This document shows, in pieces, positions 17,031-26,442 of a stretch of DNA of 59,348 nucleotides. Made by a program: the position numbers and the translations under genes. Numbering within the stretch: the stretch's first letter is position 1; each line of letters starts with the position of its first letter. The stretch spans positions 1 to 59,348 of the forward strand of contig CAIZMB010000064.1 of NCBI GenBank assembly GCA_903933935.1, given 5' to 3'. The notes under the pieces are model-generated. The model saw nothing but the letters and a program-made list of their open reading frames with translations, was not told the DNA's origin and searched no databases. The stretch is from an uncultured Cytophagaceae bacterium. GTDB taxonomy: Bacteria > Bacteroidota > Bacteroidia > Cytophagales > Spirosomataceae.

Positions 17031-18118
17031 ATGCAAAAATTACTCGCATTTCTTGTGTTTATTTTTTGTGCACTCACCTTGTATTTGACTAGTTCAAATA
17101 CGGGTATGAAGTGGGTTACTCGTGATCGTTACAGTCGAATAGGGGCTTTGGGAGCAGATAAATATTTGTATGGCGATCTGTATGGATTGACGTATTTAAG
17201 TAAATTTAAAAAGGTAAAAGACACTAATTTTGTTTCACTGCCGGCGATAGTTCAAAAAGCAAATAGCGATACGGCTAAGCTTTTTATTCTTGGTGATAGT
17301 TATTTGTACAGTTTTTTCAAAGAGGATCCTCGCTATTATGTGGGGATAAATCAAGTCCAGTTTATTCGTTGGTCTGTCGCAAATCCCGTGGAAATCAATC
17401 CTTCTAAAAACAAAAAAATATCTTGTTGATCGAATCGGTCGAGCGAAATATGTCGGGTCTACTTAATTTAAATTCCGTGAAAGCAAGATTGGATAAGGAG
17501 GAGGCCACAAACTCTGAACTCACTATGCGTCAGAAAATAGCATTTTTCACTTCCGAAATAGACCGGGTGATTAAGGAAAACTTATATCATCAATCTCTTG
17601 AGGCGAATATTGAATTTGCTTGGTTTAATTTTGGTTTTTGGGAACCATTGAAGGAATTTAAAGCTGATTTTAATTTAAATTTCTTTGGTAGAGTTGATAA
17701 GGAAGTTGCGATTTCAAAGGATCAAAACTTTTTGTACTTAGCTGAAACGATTAACCCCGCACATGTGGGTAGCTCATTTTCGGACATAAGTGAAGCACAA
17801 ATAAAAACTCAAGTGACCGAATTAAATGCCATCCAGGATTATTACAAAGCAAAGGGCTTCGATGAGGTCCTCTTTTCTATTATTCCGAATCCTGTTTCGG
17901 TACTGAGGACAGAGAATAGGCCAGATAATCAGCTTATTCAAAGGATAAAATCGCATCCTGATTTTAAGGGAAAATTAATGGATGCGACGGAAGGCTTGTC
18001 AAAAAATGCCGCATCCAATTTCTTTACCTCTGACTCACATTGGAATCAACGAGGTGCAAAAATTTGGTTAGACCAGTTGAATACTCAGCTTAATCGTTTT
18101 GTTTATTTAGGAAATTGA
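17031..18118 (+). pseudogene. AlgX/AlgJ-like SGNH acetyltransferase, frameshifted
   Basis: Two reading frames make one protein. The first (17031-17429) has a signal anchor (residues 1-20) and the nucleophile motif ILGDSYLYSF, then ends early at TGA. The second (from about 17413 to 18118) carries the middle of the protein and the SGNH C-terminal motif TSDSHWNQRGA with its Asp-His pair. Adding one base to the A7 tract at 17412-17418 fuses them into 362 residues and restores NKKNILLIESVERNMSGLL across the join. It could be a sequencing indel, a real pseudogene, polymerase slippage or a -1 shift. The intact protein would be the periplasmic partner of the AlgI-like gene. It overlaps the convergent amidohydrolase gene by 16 bases. 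Confidence 0.8.
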
Positions 18119-19218
18119 GTTTTATCTAGCTTAGGTAAAAGGTGTAAAGCATTTTTATAATACACTTTTTTGAGTACTTCATCCGGAAGTTCTAATCCAT
18201 AAATTCTCCAGAATGCATGTCTTTTTCGGTAGTATGGAAAGTATTCGTCGGCGGTTTCCAGTAGACGGAAATAGGTATAGTATTCAGAAGTAGTCCAAAT
18301 GTCTTTTCCAAAAAGGACTCGGTCTTGATATTTCATCATGAAAGCGCGGGCAGTTTTTGGTTGGCGTCCGAGTTCATGAATCACTGCTCCGATCTCCGTG
18401 TACATATTGGGATAAAGATCCATTAATCGGCCTAATTCGGATAAATTATTTCCGAGCCAAGCTAAATGCGCACTGATAAATTTGGTATTAGGATGTCTTT
18501 TGATAATATCAAATTGTTCATCCATGATTGTTTTCCAAGAGGGGTATTTGGACGAAGGTCTTGCTCGGCTTGGAAATTGTTTAAGTTCAAGCCAGCGCTC
18601 ATTGGTTTTATCGTGCACGTCGAAAAATGCGATGGGTTCTCCTGTATGAATCAATATGGGAATATTTAATTCACCGCATTTAGCCCAAATGGGATCGAGT
18701 CTTGGGTCATTTGTGCGTAACCTATTTCCTTTTGTGTCTTTAACTTCTAAGCCTAAGTCTTTAAATATTTTCAATCCCATCGCCCCGCCTTTTACTTCTT
18801 TTTCTAAAGCCTTGACTGTTTCGGCAGACCAATTTGGGTTATCGATATCACTAAAATTCAAGTTGGTAAAAACGATTACCCGACCATCAGCTTTTTCTTT
18901 TCCTGCATTGACGGATCGAATTAAAAAATCAGTTCCTTGTTCTCTTGCACCACTTCTATAGGATCCTTTTCCGCTTAAGTTGATCATGAATTTCATATTA
19001 AGACTATCCATCTGTTTCACTAAATAGCCTAAATTTTGAGTTGGCATATTGTTTTGATGATTGTGGATGTCGATGAAAGGATATTTTGCCTTTTTAACGA
19101 GATGTTCAGGGACAACGAGTGTTGATACAGGATCATATTCTTCGAATTCCATGGTTTTTTCTTGAGCGAATGAAGGCAAACTTAGCAGGATGCAGAGTGG
19201 TAGCAAGTATTTTATCAT
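18103..19218 (-). CDS. Secreted amidohydrolase-family protein
   Basis: This 371-residue protein has a signal peptide (LLPLCILLSLPSFAQE). The mature part is a TIM-barrel metal hydrolase of the amidohydrolase-2 type. An HxH-like motif is in FIDIHNHQNN (near residue 50), a metal/base histidine in PILIHTGEP, and another in FISAHLAWLG. FGKDIWT near residue 310 may supply the conserved Asp. The substrate is unknown. Its last 16 bases overlap the end of the convergent SGNH gene, so there is no room for a terminator. Confidence 0.85.
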   Translation of the reverse strand: MIKYLLPLCILLSLPSFAQEKTMEFEEYDPVSTLVVPEHLVKKAKYPFIDIHNHQNNMPTQNLGYLVKQMDSLNMKFMINLSGKGSYRSGAREQGTDFLIRSVNAGKEKADGRVIVFTNLNFSDIDNPNWSAETVKALEKEVKGGAMGLKIFKDLGLEVKDTKGNRLRTNDPRLDPIWAKCGELNIPILIHTGEPIAFFDVHDKTNERWLELKQFPSRARPSSKYPSWKTIMDEQFDIIKRHPNTKFISAHLAWLGNNLSELGRLMDLYPNMYTEIGAVIHELGRQPKTARAFMMKYQDRVLFGKDIWTTSEYYTYFRLLETADEYFPYYRKRHAFWRIYGLELPDEVLKKVYYKNALHLLPKLDKTQFPK

Positions 19219-19297
19219 GTGCTTATTGGGTTAATTCAGCGAATCTATTGAATATATTTTAAAATTGATAATTCAAAATGGTATATTCGCTCTATTT

Positions 19298-21007
19298 ATG
19301 AAAATTCGGGTTTATATCTTTTTCTTGGTTTGCTTCTCTTTGAGTCCAATCTTTGGGCAAAAGAAAAAGAAGGATATTTCTACTTTGACAAGTGCTCAGT
19401 CGGAAGAGTTAATGACTGAAGGTATGAGGCATTATATCAAAGATGATTTTGACGAAGCTATTTTAATTTGGGAACATTTGATTCTTGAAGTTCCTAATGA
19501 GCCCTCTATTTATTATTACCTTGGAAAGGCCTATTTGGCTCAAAATAAGAATTCTTTGGCTTTTCAAAATGCGGCAGAAGCTTGGAGACTATCCCCTCAT
19601 TCAATGGATTATGGGTTATTCTATGTGGACATTGCTTTGGATTTACGAAAAATAGATGAGGCTTTGGAAGCGCTTCATAAAATGTCAGAATTTGATGCGA
19701 TTCAGCCTGAAATTGGATTACGTTTAGCTCAGGCCTATTTATGGAAAGAAAATGGGAAGGAAGCGTTGAATGCATTAAAAAGGGTCGAGTTGTGGTTAGA
19801 AGATTTCCCAGAAATTGTTCGAACAAAGCAGTTTATTTATTTAAAGGAAAAAGACGTTTTAGGTGCTATGGGAGCTGGTTTTAGTTTAATTGAAAATTCG
19901 CCTGATGAATTATTATTTACCTGGGATCAGATGGAAACGGTTTGGGATTTGGTCACTGGGAAGACTTTGCAAGATGAAATTCGCCCGTTAAAATCTAAAT
20001 ATCCGAGTCAGGGGCAGTTGAATTTAATGAGTGCCAAATTATTTTTGGAGGCAAAAAATTTGGATTCTACTTGTACAGAAATTTTGCATGCAGCCTCAGA
20101 TTCACGAATGAGTTCGGAGATTTTGGGCCAATTAACTATCCAAATTTTAGCATTAATTCAGACCAAAGAAGATTGGCAAACGGTCTATGAAATGGTTTTA
20201 GAATTAAAGGGCTTATATCCTGTAGATCCAAGGTTTTCTGCACTTGAAGGAGATTTGTGGGCGAATATATCCAAGTTCAAAGAAGCGCAAGTTTCGTATT
20301 TATATGCGGCAAGAATGGGTAATTCTAAGTTTGAAGTTTGGGCTCGAATTATTCAATTAGATTACGAGATGAACTTATTAGATAGCGCGACGATACATGC
20401 GGAAGAGGCGCTTGTTCTTTTCCCAAATCAAGGTTATTTATGGTTCCAAAAAGGCTTTGCGGAATATTTGAATGGAAAAATAAGTGAATCCATTCGCTCA
20501 TTTGAGGGCGCAGTCCCCATGGCTAATAGTCGGGATGGCTGGTACACGCAATTGTATGGTTTAATGGGCGATGCATACCATTCGAAAGGCCTTTATAAGC
20601 AATCCGATGCCAGTTTTGAAAAGGTTTTAGTTGTAAATCCCATGGAGGAGCATGTCTTAAATAATTATAGTTATTATTTATCTCTGAGGCGTGATCGTTT
20701 AGATAAAGCCGCTTTAATGTCGAAGAAATTGGTGGATAAATTTCCTACTAATGGAACTTATTTAGATACGTATGCATGGGTCTTGTTTCAAAAGGGTGAT
20801 TACCTCGAATCATTGCTCTATATTGAAAAAGCCTTGAAGGATGAAAAGCAAAATAGCGCAACGGTTTGGGAACATTATGGAGACGTTCTATACAAAAATG
20901 GACGCATAGATGATGCCGTTAAGGCTTGGAAAACAGCTAATTCACTGGAAGGAGCTAGTAATAAATTGGATAAAAAGATTGAAAATAAACGAATTATCGA
21001 AAATTGA
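19298..21007 (+). CDS. TPR-repeat protein, exported
   Basis: This 569-residue protein starts at ATG 19298 (the upstream TTG at 19265 would bury the signal peptide, residues 1 to about 20, ending PIFGQ). Nearly all of the mature part is helical TPR units, for example EPSIYYYLGKAYLAQNK, GYLWFQKGFAEYLNGK and ATVWEHYGDVLYKNGRIDD. TPR proteins act as binding scaffolds. The following genes, a DUF4292 lipoprotein and an EnvC-like protein, suggest a cell-envelope role. I recall this trio as common in Bacteroidota. Confidence 0.85.
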   Translation: MKIRVYIFFLVCFSLSPIFGQKKKKDISTLTSAQSEELMTEGMRHYIKDDFDEAILIWEHLILEVPNEPSIYYYLGKAYLAQNKNSLAFQNAAEAWRLSPHSMDYGLFYVDIALDLRKIDEALEALHKMSEFDAIQPEIGLRLAQAYLWKENGKEALNALKRVELWLEDFPEIVRTKQFIYLKEKDVLGAMGAGFSLIENSPDELLFTWDQMETVWDLVTGKTLQDEIRPLKSKYPSQGQLNLMSAKLFLEAKNLDSTCTEILHAASDSRMSSEILGQLTIQILALIQTKEDWQTVYEMVLELKGLYPVDPRFSALEGDLWANISKFKEAQVSYLYAARMGNSKFEVWARIIQLDYEMNLLDSATIHAEEALVLFPNQGYLWFQKGFAEYLNGKISESIRSFEGAVPMANSRDGWYTQLYGLMGDAYHSKGLYKQSDASFEKVLVVNPMEEHVLNNYSYYLSLRRDRLDKAALMSKKLVDKFPTNGTYLDTYAWVLFQKGDYLESLLYIEKALKDEKQNSATVWEHYGDVLYKNGRIDDAVKAWKTANSLEGASNKLDKKIENKRIIEN

Positions 21008-21043
21008 GATAATTTTGTAGAAGCTTACCCCTTTAATTTTAAG

Positions 21044-21895
21044 ATGCGCCTATCCATCCTTTTTTTATTCATGGCAATTAGTATTTTTTCTTGCGGAAAA
21101 AAGGTGGTCGTTTCTAAAATACCTGCGACATTATTTACATCAAACATTGATACCCTAGCTAAAAAGGAAGTTCCGTCCATTGACACAATGGCGAAGAAAG
21201 TCATGGAGCCTCCGAAAATAGACGATGCTGAATTAAAATTAGTCACGGATGATTTAAATTTTAATTATTTGAAAGCGAAGTCTAAAATCGTGTGGAAGAC
21301 TCAACAAAGCCAAGATACCTACACGGTTGATATTCGCATGAAAAAGGATAGCTTGATTTGGGTTAATATTTCTCAAACAGGGATTACTGGGGCAACAGGT
21401 TTATTTTCTAAAAGTAAGGTCCAATTTTATCAAAAAATCAATGGAGAATATTTTAATTTAACCTATGATAGTGTCAGTGTTGTGATGGGTTTTAAGGTAG
21501 ATTATTTGATTCTCCAGTCGCTTATTGTCGGGAATCAGCCTTATAAAAAGAACAATTCAAGAGTTATTCGGGAGAATGAAAATATTATTTTAAAGCAGCA
21601 AGAGGGGAGAATTAATATTGATAACATGGTGGGTCCTAACCGAAAATTAAAAAAAATATTAGTTAATGACGTTCCTACGAGCAACAAGATGACCATGGAT
21701 TTCGAGGAGTTCACCATGTTGAATCAAGTGCTTTTTCCTTTTTCTAGCCAAATTAATTTAGATGTTAAGGATAAGGATAATAAAAATGTGAATACTTTAA
21801 TTACCATTAAATACTCTAAAGTAGAGCTTTTAGATACACCTTTGGAATTCCCATTTAAGGTTCCGGAAAAATTATTGAATCCTTTACGTAAATGA
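21044..21895 (+). CDS. DUF4292 lipoprotein
   Basis: This 283-residue protein has a lipoprotein signal (FMAISIFSC, Cys near residue 17). After a Lys/Pro linker there is a beta-rich LolA/LolB-like region (about 70-280) with KSKIVWKTQQSQDTYTVDIR and DSLIWVNISQTGITGATGL. DUF4292 proteins probably bind lipid or lipoprotein tails at the outer membrane, but this is family inference. It is 36 bases after the TPR gene and overlaps the EnvC-like gene by four bases. Confidence 0.85.
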   Translation: MRLSILFLFMAISIFSCGKKVVVSKIPATLFTSNIDTLAKKEVPSIDTMAKKVMEPPKIDDAELKLVTDDLNFNYLKAKSKIVWKTQQSQDTYTVDIRMKKDSLIWVNISQTGITGATGLFSKSKVQFYQKINGEYFNLTYDSVSVVMGFKVDYLILQSLIVGNQPYKKNNSRVIRENENIILKQQEGRINIDNMVGPNRKLKKILVNDVPTSNKMTMDFEEFTMLNQVLFPFSSQINLDVKDKDNKNVNTLITIKYSKVELLDTPLEFPFKVPEKLLNPLRK

Positions 21896-23289
21896 AATTA
21901 TACACTATAAGTTTATTGATTGCTCTTTTTATTGGTTTTGAGATGTATGCTCAAGTGGATAAAAAAACTCAGTTGGAGCAACAAAAGAATGATAATTTGG
22001 TCAAAATAAAAGAGCTGAATTCCATTATTTCAAAAACATCAAAAAAGAAAAAGGTATCAATTGGTAAATTAAATGTACTCAAGGAGCAGATTGTTGTTCA
22101 GAAAAAGCAAATTAATATACTGAATGAAAATCAAAATTTATTAGCGTCTGAAGCCAAAATATTAACGCAAGAAAGTGATAAGCTAGCAGTCAAATTAGAG
22201 CGATTAAAAAAAGCTTATGCAAAGATGTTATATGAAGCTGAGAAAGTGTCGACGGTCAATAACAAATTAAGTTTTTTGCTTTTATCATCTGATTTGGGAG
22301 AGTTTGTTCGTCGGTTTGATTTTTTAAAACAATATACCACCAATCGGAAAGGGCAGGCTAAAAAGATTTTTGAGACTCGTCAAGACTTAATGACTAAAAA
22401 ACAGCAAGTGATTTTCAAAAAAAATGAGGAGAAAAAAGTGTTGGTTGTCAAGGAAAAAGAAAAGGTGAAGTTGGAGGTCATGAAAACGAAAGAGGCAAAG
22501 GTGGTGACGGTATTGACCCAACAAGAGAAAAAATTGAAGATTGAGTTGGAGCGTAAAAAATTAGCGATCCGAAAATTAGATAATTTAATTGCGGGCATTG
22601 TTCAGCGGGAGATTCAAAAAAGTATGGAGCGTGAGCGCCGATTACGTATGGCGGCGCAGGCTAAGAAATTAGAAGTCAACAAGCCAGAGCTACCCAAGCC
22701 TAAGCTTGAAGAAGGGCTCGTAAAAAAATATGAAAAGCCTGCTGATAAGGTGGAAGAAATTTCGAAACCTGAATCCAAAAAGGAAATTGCCAAAGAAAAG
22801 CCTGTTGCCAAGCAAGTGGTTGCAGAACCAGTCTTAGAGAAAAATACGTATTACATGAATGCTGATGAGGCTAAATTAGCTGGTTCATTTGCAGCCTTGC
22901 GCGGTAGAATGCCTTTCCCTGTACCATCGGGATTTATCTCAGATCATTTTGGCGTTCATAAACATCCCATTTTAAAGGGGGTGATGATTAATAACAATGG
23001 AATTGATATTCAAACCTCCGCTGGTTCTGCTGTTCATACGGTATATGACGGGATTGTTCAGTCGGTGGTTAATATTCCTGGGATTAATACGGTGGTTGCG
23101 ATCCAACATGGTGATTATTTTACTGTATATAGCAAGTTAGACAATGTGTCGGTTTCCATGGGCCAACGGGTACGCACGGGACAGCGAATAGGAACTGTAG
23201 CATCAGATGAGGATGGAACGGCGGAAATTAATTTCCAAGTTTGGAAGAATACGGTTCGGCAAAATCCTGAATCTTGGCTTAAAAGATAA
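21892..23289 (+). CDS. EnvC-like murein hydrolase activator, degenerate LytM domain
   Basis: This 465-residue exported protein has a signal peptide (ending EMYAQ), a long coiled coil (about 22-230), a Lys/Pro/Glu-rich linker and a C-terminal LytM/M23 domain (about 330-465). The zinc site is broken: the first histidine position is Asn (NNGID instead of HxGxD), and the YxH position is Lys (YSKLD); only the IQHG histidine remains. As in E. coli EnvC, it should activate an amidase rather than cut peptidoglycan itself. It overlaps the DUF4292 gene by four bases. Its stop codon abuts the convergent TonB receptor stop. Confidence 0.88.
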   Translation: MKLYTISLLIALFIGFEMYAQVDKKTQLEQQKNDNLVKIKELNSIISKTSKKKKVSIGKLNVLKEQIVVQKKQINILNENQNLLASEAKILTQESDKLAVKLERLKKAYAKMLYEAEKVSTVNNKLSFLLLSSDLGEFVRRFDFLKQYTTNRKGQAKKIFETRQDLMTKKQQVIFKKNEEKKVLVVKEKEKVKLEVMKTKEAKVVTVLTQQEKKLKIELERKKLAIRKLDNLIAGIVQREIQKSMERERRLRMAAQAKKLEVNKPELPKPKLEEGLVKKYEKPADKVEEISKPESKKEIAKEKPVAKQVVAEPVLEKNTYYMNADEAKLAGSFAALRGRMPFPVPSGFISDHFGVHKHPILKGVMINNNGIDIQTSAGSAVHTVYDGIVQSVVNIPGINTVVAIQHGDYFTVYSKLDNVSVSMGQRVRTGQRIGTVASDEDGTAEINFQVWKNTVRQNPESWLKR

Positions 23290-25623
23290 TTAACTGAAGC
23301 GGTAAGTGGCTCTGAAACTTACGTTTTGTCCTTGGTCATCGGCAAAATATCGGAATCGATTTAAGTAATCCCGATATGCTAGGTTGAATGCATTGGTGAC
23401 TGAAACCCCAAAGTCAAATTTATTTAATGAGATTCCCCAATGTACTTGCCCCAACACATATCCTTTTGGTGGTGGGGTAAAATCAGAATTTTTTTCAACC
23501 CTTTTTTGAGTGGAGATTTGAGTCAGGCCCCAACTTACATACTGATTGTATTTTTTGAATTGATAACGAATCAGGTATTCAAATCGGTCAGGTGGAATAT
23601 TGACCAAGTAGGCTTTATTTAATTCATCGTAAGCCCGAACAATACTCGTTTTTTGCTGAAGACTCCATGAATCAGAAATAATGTAGGACACTTGTCCGTC
23701 CATTCCTTTAAAACTAGCATCAATTTGTTCATAGGTAAATGAAGGGAAACTACCCCGTACTGTGGTAATAAACACGGGATTACCTTGTTCCATTAAAGGC
23801 TTCAGATAAATAAAATGTTGAATGTTATTGTTATACAAGCCAAATTCTACCTCTAATTTCCCAGTTCTATATACCGAGTTTAGACTTACATTGTAGGCGG
23901 TTTCACCTTTTAAGAGTGGATCCCCTATTTCGTATGCTCCTGCGCCGTGATGAACCCCATTAGAAAATAATTCGTTAGGACTTGGCGCTCTAAATGCTCT
24001 AGCGATGATCAAGTGGTTTTCGAAGTTTTGTGTCCAATGGTATTTTAAACCCAAACTTCCCGAAAGACCTAGGTAATTATTTAATTCACTTTTTATAATG
24101 GGGGAATAATTTTGTGTAGGTCGGTGAGTTTCAATGTCTTTTGAATCTAATCTGAGCCCCATATCGATTTCCATCACTTGATTCACATACCTTTCTAAAG
24201 CAAAAATTCCTACGTTGGTCTGAAAATAATTAGGAAGTAAACTAGATGTTAACGTGGGTTGATTTACACGAGTACCCGATGTTCGATTTCCTTGAGTTAA
24301 AAATGTTAGGCCAAATTGTCCTTTCCATAATTTTGAGGAGTTGGTCTCATCCATTAAAATTTCAGAACTTAAGGTCTCAAGATTGAAACTTAATGTGTTG
24401 ATGTTTTTTCCTAATCGCATTACGTCAAATTCTAGTCGTTCATTATCTTGATACGCCAGATTCATTCTAAATGTTTTGTTTGTAAGATTAAGGTGGGCTT
24501 TTAGTTTGGCCAATGAATGCGTGATGTCTTGGTTGGGACGCTCCACTACTCGAATAAAATTTGTAGGCGTATAAATCTCAAATGGCCGCTCGCTGGCGAT
24601 AGCTGATTTGAGGTCATTGATATTTCCAATGTGGGATCCAGCATAAATGCCTACGACAGAGTGGAAGCGACTGATAAACAAATCGGTGCCCATTTTTTGA
24701 TTTTTGTATCCAAGCGCCGTAGAAAAATTTTGTTCTTCGACCCCCGTATTGGCTAAATTGTAATTAGCTGTTTTTGTGTTTCCCCCATTTTTTAAGGTTC
24801 CTTGAACTCTCCATCCCCAGCCATTAGCATTTTTGATCCCCCCTTCTAGCATGCCTGAAGTGACGAATTGTCTTCCGTTGGTAAAGAATATGGTTTGAGC
24901 CTCGCCCTTGATTCCGCTAGTGTCAGGTAAGGTATTGGGTTCCATTAAAATAATACCTCCGATCGCATCGCCTCCATATCGAAGCCCTGCAGGCCCCTTA
25001 ATCACTTGTATGTTTTTTGAAACGAATGGATCAACTTCCGGCGCATGTTCACTTCCCCATTGTTGGCCCTCCTGCCTAACGCCTTGATTTAAAATGATGA
25101 CCCGAGAAGAGTGCATTCCATGAATGATGGGCTTTGAAATACTGCTTCCTGTTTGCAAACTTTGTACGCCTGATATTCCTTTTAACATTTCACCAAGGCT
25201 TAACCCATTTCTTTGGGAACGTTCTTCAGCGCTTAATTCTCCTTTTAGTTGGGCAGTATTTACCGTTTTTTTTCCGGTGACCAATACCTCCATGAGATGC
25301 TCATCGTGCGTCTCTAAGCTTAAATTTTCAGTTAGTTCATCATGGTCTTTTAACGTAATAGATGTTTCTATTTTGTTGAAACTGCTCATTTCGCAAACCA
25401 AGGTATATGTACCCGGGCAAATTTTTTCTAATCTGAAATTTCCCTTTTCATCCGTTTGTGCATTTATTTTTTGGCCTTTCAAATAAATATAGGAACCTGA
25501 AATTACCTCGCCACTCTCTTTAGAAATCACTTTGCCCCTTAATGTACAATTGCATGCCGTTTGAGAGATGCCTTGATACGCTAAGAGTAAAAAAATAAAA
25601 AAAAGATTTTTGGGTGATATCAT
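23290..25623 (-). CDS. TonB-dependent outer-membrane receptor, substrate unknown
   Basis: This 777-residue receptor starts at ATG 25623 (an upstream TTG at 25674 gives a poor leader). A signal peptide leads to a CarboxypepD_reg domain (about 25-105) with a CNC pair at its start and two further cysteines (EKICPGTYTLVCEMSS). The plug carries VLVTGKKTV, RVIILNQGVRQEGQQWGSEH and KGPAGLRYGGDAIGGIILMEP, and the barrel ends with FRATYRFS. The HAPEVD stretch resembles a receptor group sometimes tied to metal uptake, but nothing here proves it. It diverges from an ECF sigma gene. Confidence 0.92.
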   Translation of the reverse strand: MISPKNLFFIFLLLAYQGISQTACNCTLRGKVISKESGEVISGSYIYLKGQKINAQTDEKGNFRLEKICPGTYTLVCEMSSFNKIETSITLKDHDELTENLSLETHDEHLMEVLVTGKKTVNTAQLKGELSAEERSQRNGLSLGEMLKGISGVQSLQTGSSISKPIIHGMHSSRVIILNQGVRQEGQQWGSEHAPEVDPFVSKNIQVIKGPAGLRYGGDAIGGIILMEPNTLPDTSGIKGEAQTIFFTNGRQFVTSGMLEGGIKNANGWGWRVQGTLKNGGNTKTANYNLANTGVEEQNFSTALGYKNQKMGTDLFISRFHSVVGIYAGSHIGNINDLKSAIASERPFEIYTPTNFIRVVERPNQDITHSLAKLKAHLNLTNKTFRMNLAYQDNERLEFDVMRLGKNINTLSFNLETLSSEILMDETNSSKLWKGQFGLTFLTQGNRTSGTRVNQPTLTSSLLPNYFQTNVGIFALERYVNQVMEIDMGLRLDSKDIETHRPTQNYSPIIKSELNNYLGLSGSLGLKYHWTQNFENHLIIARAFRAPSPNELFSNGVHHGAGAYEIGDPLLKGETAYNVSLNSVYRTGKLEVEFGLYNNNIQHFIYLKPLMEQGNPVFITTVRGSFPSFTYEQIDASFKGMDGQVSYIISDSWSLQQKTSIVRAYDELNKAYLVNIPPDRFEYLIRYQFKKYNQYVSWGLTQISTQKRVEKNSDFTPPPKGYVLGQVHWGISLNKFDFGVSVTNAFNLAYRDYLNRFRYFADDQGQNVSFRATYRFS

Positions 25624-25786
25624 TAAACAGAAACAAAAATAAATAAGAGAGTAAAAATATAAATAAAGTGTCAAAAAAGAGCATTTATTGAAATCAAATG
25701 GATTTATCGGACAAGTTCGATGTTAAATGATCGAAATAGATAGATTAAATTTTTTTGGAAAATATATTTTTTGTTTAATCTTTTTA

Positions 25787-25794
25787 TATATTTG
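25787..25794 (+). promoter_or_regulatory. -7 element of the ECF sigma gene next to crtI
   Basis: TATATTTG in a context (GTTTAAT...TATATTTGTTAA) similar to that upstream of crtI. It lies 26 bases before ATG 25821. No clear -33 TTTG at the usual distance. Confidence 0.45.
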
Positions 25795-25820
25795 TTAAAC
25801 AAAATAAAACAAACACGTTT

Positions 25821-26324
25821 ATGACTGCGCTAGAATTTTCTTACCAAGTAGGTAATTTTTCTAAGTTTTTGAAGCCATTTGCTTTGCGTTTGACTAGGGA
25901 TTCAGATGATGCAAATGATTTGGTTCAGGATACTTTGGTCAAAGCCTACACCAATCGTGAAAAATATTCGGATGGAACAAACCTGAAAGCATGGTTATTT
26001 ACCATCATGAAAAATACGTTTATCACACAATACCAACGAATGGTCCGAAGAAATACTTTTATCGATACCACGGAAAATTTACATTTTATAAATTCAAGTG
26101 ATTCTTTACAAGAAAATAATGCGGTTAACCATTTTATTAAGGAAGATATAGACAAGGCACTTTGCCTAACAGAAGAAATTTACCGAGTTCCTTTCTTGAT
26201 GTATTTTCAGGGATTTAAATACCATGAAATTGCTGAAGAGCTTGATTTGCCGATCGGAACCGTTAAAAATAGAATACACATTGCAAGAAAACTTCTTAAA
26301 AGTTCGCTTAAAATGTACGCATAG
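25821..26324 (+). CDS. ECF-type RNA polymerase sigma factor
   Basis: This 167-residue protein has a compact region 2 (about 10-75; DSDDANDLVQDTLVKAY and LKAWLFTIMKNTFITQY) and region 4 (about 115-165; YRVPFLMYFQGFKYHEIAEE, then LPIGTVKNRIHIARKLL). There is no anti-sigma gene nearby. A terminator separates it from crtI, but the two promoter regions look alike, which suggests it may drive crtI-crtB, as carotenoid sigmas do in some other bacteria. That link is inference. Confidence 0.9.
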   Translation: MTALEFSYQVGNFSKFLKPFALRLTRDSDDANDLVQDTLVKAYTNREKYSDGTNLKAWLFTIMKNTFITQYQRMVRRNTFIDTTENLHFINSSDSLQENNAVNHFIKEDIDKALCLTEEIYRVPFLMYFQGFKYHEIAEELDLPIGTVKNRIHIARKLLKSSLKMYA

Positions 26325-26360
26325 AGTTTTATAGTTTTTTGGTTAACAGATTAGAATAGT

Positions 26361-26390
26361 AAAAAGTCAGATATTGTCTGACTTTTTCTT
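26361..26390 (+). terminator. Intrinsic terminator after the ECF sigma gene
   Basis: An eleven-base perfect stem AAAAAGTCAGA / TCTGACTTTTT (26361-26371 and 26377-26387) with a five-base loop, followed by further T-rich sequence. It ends the sigma transcript before crtI. Confidence 0.88.
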
Positions 26391-26419
26391 TTTATCAAAA
26401 TTGAAACGTTAAAATTTAA

Positions 26420-26427
26420 TATATTTG
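26420..26427 (+). promoter_or_regulatory. -7 element of the crtI-crtB-tauE operon
   Basis: TATATTTG fits TAnnTTTG. The in-frame TTG at 26425-26427 is part of it and should not be taken as the crtI start. The leader would be only about ten bases to ATG 26443. A TTG at 26401 is 16 bases upstream, closer than usual. Confidence 0.5.
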
Positions 26428-26442
26428 TCTAATCCTTTTTTG

